From NCBI RefSeq assembly GCF_000720485.1, contig NZ_JOAX01000005.1:310001-374000 (forward strand): 64,000 nucleotides of DNA. Direction: 5' to 3'. The translations under genes were made by a program, and so were the position numbers. The notes under the pieces are model-generated. The model saw only the letters and a program-made list of their open reading frames with translations. It searched no databases and was not told the DNA's origin. This DNA comes from Streptomyces ochraceiscleroticus. Lineage in GTDB: Bacteria > Actinomycetota > Actinomycetes > Streptomycetales > Streptomycetaceae. This document shows, piece after piece, positions 42,203 to 51,015 of the stretch; position 1 is the first letter of the stretch; each line of letters opens with the position of its first letter.

Positions 42203-45200
42203 TCACGCCTCCTGTGTGGCGCCGCGGCCCAGCCGCAGCGTGACGATCTCGAACGGGTGGAGCTCCAGGGGCAGTACGCCGTCCTCGCACCGCTCTTCAC
42301 CGGCACCGGCCGGCCGCTCCAGCAGGTCGCACCGGACCGCGGAGGCCACCGGGAAGCCGCAGGCCAGTTCCGTGCGGACGCGCCCGCCGCGGGCCTCGTG
42401 GAGGCGCACCACCACATCCCCGCTGCCGTCGTCCGCGAGCTTCACGGCCGTGACGGTGACGGCCTCGTCGGCCACCGACACCAGCGGCTCGACCGCCGCG
42501 GCGCCCGGCACCCGCCGCTCCGGCAGGTTCAGCGCCCAGCCCTCGCGCACCGCGTCGCCGATCCCGGCGCCCGGCACGAGTGCGCAGCGGAAGCGGTGGG
42601 TGCCCTGGTCCGTGCGCGGGTCGGGGAAGCGCGGCGCGCGCAACAGGGAGAGCCGTACGGTTGTGGTGGTGCCGCGGCCCGTCTCCCGGGCCGCGCGCGA
42701 GGCGTCGTACCCGTACGTCGAGTCCGTCACCACCGCCACGCCCCAGCCCGGCTCCTCGACGTGCACGAACCGGTGCGCGCACGCCTCGAACTTGGCCGCG
42801 TCCCAACTGGTGTTGGTGTGCGTGGGCCGGTACAGGTGCCCGAACTGGGTCTCCGCCGCGACCCGGTCCGCGTGCACGTCCAGTGGGAAGGCCGCCTTGA
42901 GGAACTTCTCCGTCTCGTGCCAGTCCACCTCGGTCGCGATCTCCAGCCGCGCCGCGCCCGGCGGCAGCGTCAGCACCTGCTCGACGGCCGAGGAGCCGAA
43001 CGTTCGCCGGACCCGTACGGCACCGGCCGTCCCGCCGTCCACGGCCTCCACGGAGTCGGCATCGACGAGGTCGGTCACCGTGTTGCGGTAGAACTCGTCC
43101 ACGTCCCAGGCGTCCCACATCGTCGGGAAGTCCTGATGCAACTGGAGGAGGTTGGCCGCCTTGCCGGGCGCCAGGGTCTCCCGGCCGGCCCGCAGGTCGT
43201 ACAGCGAGACCAGCAGCCCGCGGCCGTCGATCTCCGCCCGCAGCAGCCCGTTGTCCAGGACGTAGCCGCAGCCCGCGCGCGGCACGCAGCCCGTGCCGTT
43301 CGGTGCCGCCCGCTCGGGCTGCGCACCGCGCGCCGGTACGCCCTCCCGACCGTGCGGCGCCGCGTTGAACACCAGGGTGGAGCCCGCCGCCGGGGCGCCC
43401 GCCAGCGCCCGCTGGGCCGCCCCGATCAGTCCCTCCAGCTCGGCCGCGATGCGTGCGTACCGCTCGGCGGCTTCCCGGTGCACCCAGGCGATCGACGTGC
43501 CCGGCAGGATGTCGTGGAACTGGTGCAGCAGCACCTCCTTCCACAGTCGGTCCAACTGCTCGTAGGGGTAAGTGAAGTCGGCACGCACGGCCGCCGTCGC
43601 CGACCACAGCTCCGCCTCGTACAGCAGATGCTCGCTGCGCCGGTTGCCCTGCTTCGTGCGGACCTGGCTGGTCAGCGTCGCGCGGTGCAGCTCCAGATAC
43701 AGCTCACCCGTCCACACCGGCGCGTCCGGGTACTCCGCGTGCGCCTTCTCGAAGAAGTCCGCCGGCTTCTCGAAGGTGACCCGCGCCGAGCCCTCCAGGT
43801 CGGCAAGCCGCCGCGCCCGTGCGAGCATGTCGCGGGTCGTGCCGCCGCCCCCGTCGCCCCAGCCGGTCGGCGCCAGCGACCGCCTCGCCGCGCCCTTCTC
43901 ACGGAAGTTGCGCGCCGCGTGCGCGACCTCATGGCCCGAGAGCTGAGCGTTGTAGGTGTCCATCGGCGGGAAGTGCGTGAACACCCGCGTGCCGTCCAGC
44001 CCCTCCCACCAGAAGGTGTGGTGCGGGAACTTGTTGTCCCGGCTCCAGGAGATCTTCTGGGTCAGGAACCACTTGGCGCCCGCCTGCCGGACGAGCTGGG
44101 GGAGCGCCGCCGAGTACCCGAAGGTGTCCGGCAGCCACACCTCCTCCGTCTCGACCCCGAACTCCTCCAGGAAGAACCGCTTGCCGTGCACGAACTGCCG
44201 GGCCAGCGCCTCCGACCCCGGCATGTTGGTGTCCGACTCCACCCACATCCCGCCCACCGGCACGAACCGGCCGTCCGCCACCGCCTTCTTCACCCGCGCG
44301 TACACCTCGGGCCGGTGCTCCTTCAGCCACGCGTACTGCTGCGCCTGCGACATCGCGTACACGAAGTCCGGCTCGTCCTCCAGCAGCGCGGTCATGTTGG
44401 ACGCCGTACGGGCGACCTTCCGCACCGTCTCGCGCAGCGGCCACAGCCACGCCGAGTCGATGTGCGCGTGGCCGACGGCGCTGATCCGGTGCGCTGAGGC
44501 GTGCGCGGGCGCGGCCAGGACGTCGGTCAGCAGCTCACGGGCGCGGGCCGCCGTCCCGCCGATGTCCTGAAGATCCACCGCGTCCAGTGCCCGCTCCACC
44601 GCCCGCAGGATCTCCCAGCGGCGCGCCGAGTCCTCGCCCAGCTCGGCCATGAGCTGGCCCAGCACCTCCAGGTCGTGCGCCAGCTCCCAGACGGTGGTAT
44701 CGAACACCGCGAGGTCCATCCGTGCCAGCTTGTACTGCGGCACGTCACCGGCGGTCTCCCGGTCGCCCAGCTCGGTGGGCAGGAAGGGGTGGTAGTCCAG
44801 GATGACGGGGTTGGCGGACGCCTCGACGTGCAGATGTACCTCCTCGCCGCCGCGGGCCGGGGCGGCGATCCGCACCCACTGGTTGCGCGGGTTGAGCCCC
44901 TTCACCGGCGAGCCGTCGGGCCGGTACACCAGGCCCTCGCACTGGAAGCCCGGCATGTTCTCGTCGAAGCCCAGGTCCATCAGCGCCTCGACGGTACGGC
45001 CCGCCCACGCCTCGGGCACGGTGCCGCGCACGGTGAACCAGCTCGTGCCCCACGGCGGGCCCCACGGCGCACCGGCCTCGATGGGCGTACGCGGCGCGGC
45101 GATGCCCTCGGCGACCGGCACCGGCTCCCCGGGTGCGTGCCACACGCCGACGGTCAGCGGCACCGACTCCGGGTACACGGCGGGCCACAGACGCTCTTCC

Positions 45201-45247
45201 AGCACCCGCTTCAGTCGGGCTTCGGTGGTGGTGCGGTGGTCGTGCAT
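42203..45247 (-). CDS. GH38 alpha-mannosidase
   Basis: A 1014-aa family-38 alpha-mannosidase with no signal peptide, so probably cytosolic. The N-terminal catalytic barrel carries the zinc-binding GHAHIDSAWLWPLRET (near 255-270), the nucleophile region WVESDTNMPGSEALARQF (near 335) and LPDTFGYSAALPQL. Long beta-domains follow to the end. It trims mannose from oligosaccharides released by the GH85 enzyme and imported by the adjacent ABC system. AGGAG lies eight bases before the ATG. A short gap to the GH5-type gene suggests one operon. Confidence 0.93.
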   Translation of the reverse strand: MHDHRTTTEARLKRVLEERLWPAVYPESVPLTVGVWHAPGEPVPVAEGIAAPRTPIEAGAPWGPPWGTSWFTVRGTVPEAWAGRTVEALMDLGFDENMPGFQCEGLVYRPDGSPVKGLNPRNQWVRIAAPARGGEEVHLHVEASANPVILDYHPFLPTELGDRETAGDVPQYKLARMDLAVFDTTVWELAHDLEVLGQLMAELGEDSARRWEILRAVERALDAVDLQDIGGTAARARELLTDVLAAPAHASAHRISAVGHAHIDSAWLWPLRETVRKVARTASNMTALLEDEPDFVYAMSQAQQYAWLKEHRPEVYARVKKAVADGRFVPVGGMWVESDTNMPGSEALARQFVHGKRFFLEEFGVETEEVWLPDTFGYSAALPQLVRQAGAKWFLTQKISWSRDNKFPHHTFWWEGLDGTRVFTHFPPMDTYNAQLSGHEVAHAARNFREKGAARRSLAPTGWGDGGGGTTRDMLARARRLADLEGSARVTFEKPADFFEKAHAEYPDAPVWTGELYLELHRATLTSQVRTKQGNRRSEHLLYEAELWSATAAVRADFTYPYEQLDRLWKEVLLHQFHDILPGTSIAWVHREAAERYARIAAELEGLIGAAQRALAGAPAAGSTLVFNAAPHGREGVPARGAQPERAAPNGTGCVPRAGCGYVLDNGLLRAEIDGRGLLVSLYDLRAGRETLAPGKAANLLQLHQDFPTMWDAWDVDEFYRNTVTDLVDADSVEAVDGGTAGAVRVRRTFGSSAVEQVLTLPPGAARLEIATEVDWHETEKFLKAAFPLDVHADRVAAETQFGHLYRPTHTNTSWDAAKFEACAHRFVHVEEPGWGVAVVTDSTYGYDASRAARETGRGTTTTVRLSLLRAPRFPDPRTDQGTHRFRCALVPGAGIGDAVREGWALNLPERRVPGAAAVEPLVSVADEAVTVTAVKLADDGSGDVVVRLHEARGGRVRTELACGFPVASAVRCDLLERPAGAGEERCEDGVLPLELHPFEIVTLRLGRGATQEA

Positions 45248-45261
45248 GACGTACGGCTCCT

Positions 45262-46482
45262 TCAGACCTCGTGGGGCTGGATCACTTCCGCGATGCCGCG
45301 GTCCTTCAAGTGCGCGCTGTCCGCGACCCGTTCACTGCGTACGCAGGCCGGTCGCAGGCCACGTTCCGCGAGCCGCATCCATGCCTCGAAGACCGGGCCG
45401 CCGGGCGCGCACGGGGTGCCGCTCTCGACGGCCAGCGCGAGGGTGCGCGGCGCCGGGACATGCGGCGCGGCCCGCTCTTCCCGTACGGCGTCGGCGAAGG
45501 CGAGCCCCTGCGGCTTGGCCTGCCGGCCGTTTGTCAGCAGCCCGAGGCTGTACTCCAGCTCGGGGAAGTCGGCCAGTGCCCGGTCCACGTCGTGCGAGCA
45601 CCACCACGTGATGCCCCACAGCTCCGTGCAGTCCAGGGCCGCACGCACGGTGTCCCGTACGAACGCGGGGCCGTGCTCGGCGGGGATGTGCGGCGCGGGC
45701 GCGCCGACCTCCTGGAGCCATACCGGCCGGGCCGGGTCCTCGGCCCATGCCTTGGACAGCTCGATGAGATACGCGGCGTGCTGCGCGGTGGCGGTGGACT
45801 CCCGCCCGTACCGCTGCGCCGTCCCGTTGAACACCCACGCGTGCACGGCGGTCAGCGCGCCCAGCGTCGCGGAGTGTTCCGGCGTGAAGGGGTGGCCGTC
45901 CAGGTACCACGCCGCGTCGTACGAGGCGTGCAGGTGGAGCCGCCCTGGCGCACCCCGCTCGCACGCGGCCAGCATCCGCTCCAGCCACGCGCTCGCCTGG
46001 TCGGGCGTGATCCGGTCGGGGTCCGGATGCGGGTCGCCGGAGAACTGGTTGGTCTCGTTGCCGAGGGTCATGCCGAGGAAGTTCGGCCGGTCGGCGAGGG
46101 CCGCGGCCAGCGTCTCCAGGTATGCCGCCTGGCCGTCCAGTACATCGGGGTCGCTGAAGAGATTGCGGCGGTGCCAGGTCGTGGTCCAGGCCGGTACGAA
46201 GTCGAAGCTGGACAGGTGGCCCTGGAGGCCGTCGACGGCGACGTCCAGACCGCGCTCGGCGGCCGCGTCGGCGAGGGAGACCAACTGGTCAACGGCGCGC
46301 GGGCGGATCAGCGTGCGATTGGGCTGGAAGAGCGGCCAGAGCGGGAAGACGCGGACGTGGTCCAGGCCGAGGGCCGCGACGGAGTCCAGATCGGACCGGA
46401 CCTCGTCCAGGTCGAAGTCGAGCCAGTGGTGGAACCAGCCGCGGGTGGGCGTGTAGTTCACACCGAAGCGAATCGGGGGCAT
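45262..46482 (-). CDS. GH5-type glycosidase, likely beta-mannosidase of N-glycan core
   Basis: A 406-aa glycoside hydrolase of the GH5/GH-A clan with no signal peptide. The acid/base Glu lies in LGNETNQFSG (near 144) and the nucleophile in VWLQEVGAP (near 268), with WWCSHDVD on the last barrel strand. It resembles the GH5_18 subfamily, whose studied members cleave the Man-beta-1,4-GlcNAc bond at the N-glycan core. That activity is exactly what is left after GH85 and GH38 have acted, so the context supports it. The subfamily call is from recognition and context, not from an alignment. Confidence 0.82.
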   Translation of the reverse strand: MPPIRFGVNYTPTRGWFHHWLDFDLDEVRSDLDSVAALGLDHVRVFPLWPLFQPNRTLIRPRAVDQLVSLADAAAERGLDVAVDGLQGHLSSFDFVPAWTTTWHRRNLFSDPDVLDGQAAYLETLAAALADRPNFLGMTLGNETNQFSGDPHPDPDRITPDQASAWLERMLAACERGAPGRLHLHASYDAAWYLDGHPFTPEHSATLGALTAVHAWVFNGTAQRYGRESTATAQHAAYLIELSKAWAEDPARPVWLQEVGAPAPHIPAEHGPAFVRDTVRAALDCTELWGITWWCSHDVDRALADFPELEYSLGLLTNGRQAKPQGLAFADAVREERAAPHVPAPRTLALAVESGTPCAPGGPVFEAWMRLAERGLRPACVRSERVADSAHLKDRGIAEVIQPHEV

Positions 46483-46523
46483 ACGGCTCCTGTTCGACAG
46501 GGGTGGGACGGGCGGATCGGCGC

Positions 46524-47354
46524 TCAGCCTTTGACCGCGCCCTCGCCCACGCCGCGGAAGAAGTAGCGCTGCAGACAGGCGAACATCACGATCAGCGGGG
46601 CCACCGCGATGATGGTTCCGGCGGCGACCACCCGCGGCTTGTCCGCGAAGGTGCCGTGCAGGAAGTTCAGGCCGACGGTGAGGGTGAAGTGGTCCGGGTC
46701 GGAGAGCACGATCAGCGGCCAGAGGAAGTCGTCCCAGGCGCCCATGAAGGCGAAGATCGCGACGACCGCGAGGGTGCCCTTCACCGACGGCAGGGCGATG
46801 CGCAGGAAACGCTGCCAGACGTTGGCGCCGTCCACGACGGCCGCCTCCTCGATCTCGTACGGGAGCGCGCGGAAGGCGTTGCGCATCAGCAGCACGTTGA
46901 GCGCGCCGACACTGCCCGGGAGGACGACGGCGACCAGTGTGTTGTTCAGGCCGAGATCACGCATGGTGGTGAACTGCGCGATGATGATCGACTCCAGCGG
47001 GACCAGCAGCGCCGCGACGAAGACCAGGCCGGCCGCCGTACGGCCGCGGAAGCGCAGCCTGGCCAGCGCGTATCCGGCGAGCGAGGCGCCCACGCAGTTG
47101 GTGAGGACGTTGGCGGCGGCGACCTTGAGGGAGTTCAGCGCGTAGTCCCACACCGGGATGATTCGGGCGACCTCGGCGTAGTTGGCGAGGGTCGGGTCGC
47201 GCGGGACGAAGGAGGGCGGCGAGGGATAGATGTTCTCGCCCGGGCCCTTGAGCGAGGTGGAGAGCTGCCACAGGAAGGGACCGACGGTGATCGCCAGCAC
47301 GGCGAGCATCAGGACGTAGCGCACGACCCGCTCCGTGCGGCCGACGCGGGTCAT
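46524..47354 (-). CDS. Sugar ABC permease (MalG type)
   Basis: A 276-aa CUT1-family permease with six hydrophobic segments and the EAA loop YEIEEAAVVDGANVWQRFLRIALPSVKG (near 180-207). It forms the import channel with the next gene upstream, whose stop it overlaps (ATGA). No ATPase gene lies in the operon, so it should use the shared ATPase MsiK, as most Streptomyces CUT1 systems do. The cargo is inferred to be an N-glycan-derived oligosaccharide. Confidence 0.93.
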   Translation of the reverse strand: MTRVGRTERVVRYVLMLAVLAITVGPFLWQLSTSLKGPGENIYPSPPSFVPRDPTLANYAEVARIIPVWDYALNSLKVAAANVLTNCVGASLAGYALARLRFRGRTAAGLVFVAALLVPLESIIIAQFTTMRDLGLNNTLVAVVLPGSVGALNVLLMRNAFRALPYEIEEAAVVDGANVWQRFLRIALPSVKGTLAVVAIFAFMGAWDDFLWPLIVLSDPDHFTLTVGLNFLHGTFADKPRVVAAGTIIAVAPLIVMFACLQRYFFRGVGEGAVKG

Positions 47355-48229
47355 GCGGACTTCTCCTTACGGTCGGCGCGCAGCACGAGCAGCATCAGCA
47401 CCAGCGCGATGCAGAAGATGACGAGCGAGAGCGCGGAGGCATAGCCGACCCGCCCCGACAGCCCGGTGCCGGAGCGCTGGACGAGCATCACGAGCGTGCT
47501 GTCCTCCCCGGCCGGGCCGCCGGTCGGCCCGGCCAGCAGGTACACCTCGGAGAACACCTTGAAGGCGGCGACCGAGGAGAGCGCGCCGACCAGCACCATC
47601 GTGGAGCGCACGGCCGGCACGGTGACGGTGACGAAGCGGCGGATCGGCCCCGCGCCGTCCACGGCGGCGGCCTCGTGCAACTCCTTGGGTACCTGTGCCA
47701 GCGCCGCCAGGTAAATGATCATGTAGTAGCCGAGGCCCTTCCAGACCGTCAGGGCCATCGCGCACAGCAGCACCAGCCAGGCGTCACCCAGGAAGGACAC
47801 CGGTCCCGCGCCCAGCATCTCCAGCATGCTGTTGAGCAGCCCGCGGTCGTCCAGCATCCACACCCAGATCAGCGCGACCACGACCACGGACGCGACCACC
47901 GGCGTGTAGAAGGCCGCGCGGAAGAAGACGACGCCCTTGAGCGGCTTCTCCACGAGCAGCGCGAGCAGCAGCGGCAGCAGGACCGTGCACGGCACGACGA
48001 CCACCACGTACAGCAGGCTGTTGCGCAGCGCCGTCCAGAACTGCGGGTCGTGCAGCATCTCCTGGAAGTTGCGCAGCCCCACCCACACGCCCGGCGTGAG
48101 CGTGCGCGCGTCGGTGAAGGCGTGCTGGACCGTGCTGAGGAAGGGGTACAGGATGAAGGCCGCGACCACCGCCAGGCCCGGCAGCAGGAACAGCCAGGGA
48201 CTGGCCGCGCGATGGGTCCGTACGCTCAT
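47351..48229 (-). CDS. Sugar ABC permease (MalF type)
   Basis: A 292-aa CUT1-family permease with six hydrophobic segments and an EAA loop (KELHEAAAVDGAGPIRRF near 190-207). It pairs with the MalG-type subunit and receives sugar from the lipoprotein encoded three bases upstream. The start ATG at 48229 is close behind the binding-protein stop. Confidence 0.93.
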   Translation of the reverse strand: MSVRTHRAASPWLFLLPGLAVVAAFILYPFLSTVQHAFTDARTLTPGVWVGLRNFQEMLHDPQFWTALRNSLLYVVVVVPCTVLLPLLLALLVEKPLKGVVFFRAAFYTPVVASVVVVALIWVWMLDDRGLLNSMLEMLGAGPVSFLGDAWLVLLCAMALTVWKGLGYYMIIYLAALAQVPKELHEAAAVDGAGPIRRFVTVTVPAVRSTMVLVGALSSVAAFKVFSEVYLLAGPTGGPAGEDSTLVMLVQRSGTGLSGRVGYASALSLVIFCIALVLMLLVLRADRKEKSA

Positions 48230-48232
48230 GGC

Positions 48233-49543
48233 TCAGCCCTGCTGCAGCAGCCGGTTGCTCTGCGCGACCGCGTCGTCCAGCGCCTGCTTCGGCGACTTGT
48301 CGCCCTGCAGCGCCTTGGCGACCTCGTTCTGCAGCACGGTCTTCATCTCGTCCGTCATCACCACGGGCGTGTAGTTGACCGCACCGTCCAGCATCCTGGC
48401 CGCGGCCACCCGCACCCGGCCCTCGTCGGTGCCGTCGTCCTTGGTCCAGTACGGCTTCTCCAGGGAGCCGCGGGTGCTCGGGAACACCGCGACCTCGTGC
48501 GCGAAGGACTCCTGGTTGCGCTGGTTGGTGACGAAGCGCGCGAAGGCGATGGCGGCGGCCTTGTGCTCGCTGCGGTCGTTGACGCCGAGGCCCATCACGT
48601 ACATGTTGGGCTTGCCGGTGTTGGCCGGCGCGTCGGTGATGCCGAGGTTCTTGTAGAGCTCGGGCGCGTTCTCCTTGAAGTCCACGAGGTCGGGCGCGCT
48701 GCCCGGGTTCATGGCGACGCGGCCCTGGAGGAACTTCCGCCCCGCGCTCTCCGGAGTGGCGCTCAGCGCCTGCGAGTCCAGCCCGCCGCTCTTGAACAGC
48801 TTCTTGTACTCGGTGAGCAGCTCCACGCCGCGCGGCTCGTTGTACGTGAACTTGGTGGCGTCGGCGTTCATCAGCTTCACGCCGTACCGCCCGAAGTCCT
48901 CGATCGCGGGCACCCCGGCCAGCGTGGCGACCTTGCCGCCGGAGGTCTTCGCCATCTTCCGCGCGTCGGCGAACAGCTCGTCGTACGTCGTCGGCGGCTT
49001 CTCCGGGTCCAGCCCGGCCTTCTTGAACAGCGCCTTGTTGTAGAAGAGCGGGCCCGTGTTGAGGTACCAGGGGAAGGCGTACGCGCCGTCCAGGCCCGGC
49101 AGTTCGTTGCCTGCCCAGGCTTCCGGCGTGTAGACCTTCTTCGCCTTCGCGGTGACCGGCTCCTTGTCCAGGTTCATCAGCAGCCCGGCCTTGGCCAGCG
49201 GATACGACAGGTCGGGCGAGACGTTCACGACGTCGGGCAGGGTGCCGCCGCCGGCGTCCGCGCTGAGCTTCTCGGGGTAGTTCTCGGCCGGCTGGTCGAT
49301 CCACTTCACTTTCGTGCCCGGGTGCGCCTTCTCGAACGTGTCGATGAGGCCGTTGAAGTAGTCCTTGTACTGGGCCCGGAGGTTCCAGGTCTGGAAGGTG
49401 ATGTGGCCGCTCACCTTGCCGTCGGCGGCGCTGCCGCCGTCGTCGGCACCACCCCCGCAGGCGCTGAGGAGCAGCGCGCCCGCCAGCAGCGGTACGGCGG
49501 TACGGGCGGGTCTGGACACACGGGTACCCCGGAAAGTGGGCAT
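48233..49543 (-). CDS. Sugar-binding lipoprotein for N-glycan oligosaccharides
   Basis: A 436-aa extracellular solute-binding protein of ABC importers. The signal peptide ends in the lipobox LLSACGGG (Cys near 29). The mature part shows the family-1 features HITFQTWN, AHPGTKVKWID and VNVSPDLSYPLAKAGLL. GAAGGAG precedes the ATG. It is the first gene of the N-glycan operon and faces the LacI repressor across the operator region, so it is likely the most directly regulated gene. Confidence 0.93.
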   Translation of the reverse strand: MPTFRGTRVSRPARTAVPLLAGALLLSACGGGADDGGSAADGKVSGHITFQTWNLRAQYKDYFNGLIDTFEKAHPGTKVKWIDQPAENYPEKLSADAGGGTLPDVVNVSPDLSYPLAKAGLLMNLDKEPVTAKAKKVYTPEAWAGNELPGLDGAYAFPWYLNTGPLFYNKALFKKAGLDPEKPPTTYDELFADARKMAKTSGGKVATLAGVPAIEDFGRYGVKLMNADATKFTYNEPRGVELLTEYKKLFKSGGLDSQALSATPESAGRKFLQGRVAMNPGSAPDLVDFKENAPELYKNLGITDAPANTGKPNMYVMGLGVNDRSEHKAAAIAFARFVTNQRNQESFAHEVAVFPSTRGSLEKPYWTKDDGTDEGRVRVAAARMLDGAVNYTPVVMTDEMKTVLQNEVAKALQGDKSPKQALDDAVAQSNRLLQQG

Positions 49544-49703
49544 GGCCGCAGGGCTCCTTCAGTCGGGCCGGAGGTGGGCTGGGGTGGCGCCCCAAAAGGT
49601 GCCCGCAGCCGCCGAGTTACGTCAACACTCTTTACGCGTATTTCTTTTCTTCGCCTCGAAAGTGCAGGCCAGCGAGGTGAGTTCGGAACTGTTGCGCGAA
49701 GTG

Positions 49704-49717
49704 CTAATGCGCTTTAG
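49704..49717. promoter_or_regulatory. LacI-family operator 1
   Basis: CTAATGCGCTTTAG is a 14-bp near-palindrome with a central GCGC, as bound by LacI-family repressors. It lies 46 bases upstream of the lacI-type gene in the divergent region. With operator 2 it forms a perfect 11-bp long-range dyad (49704-49714 with 49731-49741). Confidence 0.75.
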
Positions 49718-49727
49718 TCTCTCCGTA

Positions 49728-49741
49728 CTCAAGCGCATTAG
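49728..49741. promoter_or_regulatory. LacI-family operator 2
   Basis: CTCAAGCGCATTAG matches the same palindrome pattern as operator 1 with one changed base. The centres are 24 bp apart, about 2.3 helical turns. Two dimers could bind side by side or a tetramer could bridge them. The site is close to the lacI-type gene start at 49763, which suggests autoregulation. Confidence 0.7.
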
Positions 49742-49762
49742 TAGGGAAGCGGAAGAGGGAGC

Positions 49763-50815
49763 ATGCGCCGTACGCCGGCCCGGCGGCCGACCATGAAGGA
49801 CATCGCCCTGCGTGCCGGGGTGTCCGAGAGCGCGGTCTCCTTCGCGCTCAACGACCGCCCCGGCGTCTCGCCGGTGACCCGCGACCGCATCCGCCGGGTC
49901 GCCGAGCAGCTCGGCTGGCAGCCCAGGGCGGCCGCCCGCGCGCTGTCGGGGGAGGGCTCGGCCACAGTCGGGCTGGTACTGGCCCGCCCGGCCCGCACCC
50001 TCGGCGTGGAGTCCTTCTTCCTCCAACTGGTCTCCGGCATCCAGGAAGAGCTGTCCGCACGGAAGCTGGGGCTGCTCTTCCAGGTCGTCGAGGGGCTGGA
50101 CGCGGAGTGCGCGACCTACCGCCGCTGGTGGGCCGAGCACCGCGTGGACGGCGTCCTCGTCGTCGACCCGCGCCAGGACGACCCGCGCCCGGACCTGCTG
50201 GGCGGCCTCGGGCTGCCCGCGGTGATGATCGGTGCCCCCGCGCCGGAGGTGGCCGACGGCGAGAGTTCAGCCGTCTCCACCCTCGGCGCCGACGACGCGG
50301 GCATCATGGCCGCCCTCGTCGGCCATCTCCACGCGCTCGGCCACCGCCGTATCACGCACATCGCCGGACTCCCCGAATTCGCCCACACCCAGCGCCGGAT
50401 CGCCTCCCTGCGCGCCGAGGCCGCCCGCCTCGGCCTGACCGAGGCCGCCTCGGTGACCACCGACTACTCCGACAGCGAGGGTGCCGCCGCCACCCGCCGG
50501 GTGCTGGACCACCCCCAGCCGCCCACAGCGCTGATCTACGACAACGACGTACTGGCCGTCGCCGGGCTCGCCGTCGCCACCGAGCGCGGCATCCGCGTCC
50601 CCGACCAGCTCTCCCTCGTGGCCTGGGACGACTCGGTGCTGTGCCGCAGCGTCCACCCGGCGCTGACCGCACCGGTGCGCGACACTGCCGCCTTCGGCCG
50701 GCACGCCGCGCAGGCCCTCACCGCCCTCCTGGACGGCGCGCCGGCCGGCCACACCCAGGAGCCGCTGCCCCGGATCGATCCGCGGGGCAGCACGGGCCCG
50801 GCGCCGGGCCGCTAG
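49763..50815 (+). CDS. LacI-family repressor of the N-glycan locus
   Basis: A 350-aa LacI/GalR regulator. The helix-turn-helix is MKDIALRAGVSESAVSFALN (near 11-30), followed by the hinge helix AARALSGEGS and a periplasmic-binding-like sensor domain (ALIYDNDVLAVAGLAVA, SLVAWDDSVLC). It is divergent from the N-glycan import and hydrolysis genes, and two LacI-type operators lie between them. Derepression by an N-glycan-derived sugar is the simplest model. AGAGGGAG precedes the ATG. Confidence 0.93.
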   Translation: MRRTPARRPTMKDIALRAGVSESAVSFALNDRPGVSPVTRDRIRRVAEQLGWQPRAAARALSGEGSATVGLVLARPARTLGVESFFLQLVSGIQEELSARKLGLLFQVVEGLDAECATYRRWWAEHRVDGVLVVDPRQDDPRPDLLGGLGLPAVMIGAPAPEVADGESSAVSTLGADDAGIMAALVGHLHALGHRRITHIAGLPEFAHTQRRIASLRAEAARLGLTEAASVTTDYSDSEGAAATRRVLDHPQPPTALIYDNDVLAVAGLAVATERGIRVPDQLSLVAWDDSVLCRSVHPALTAPVRDTAAFGRHAAQALTALLDGAPAGHTQEPLPRIDPRGSTGPAPGR

Positions 50816-51015
50816 CGCGGAACCGACGCCGGTGCCGCAAGAGGGCCCTTCCGGCCCCTCACAGTCATCCTGAACTCGCCCATGGCGCAGCCATCTTGAC
50901 GCCACGTCCGCACGAGGCGTTCCCAGTCGTTCGGAGATCAACTACCGTTGACGGAGAGCTGTGTGGTCGCCGCGGTGCGTGACCGGCCGCGGCGAACCGT
51001 CGTCAGGGAGGCCGG

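Noticed and set aside
50816..51015. TTGACG promoter for hutF around 50896
   Set aside because: No acceptable -10 element follows at 16-19 bases, and similar hexamers occur by chance in this region.
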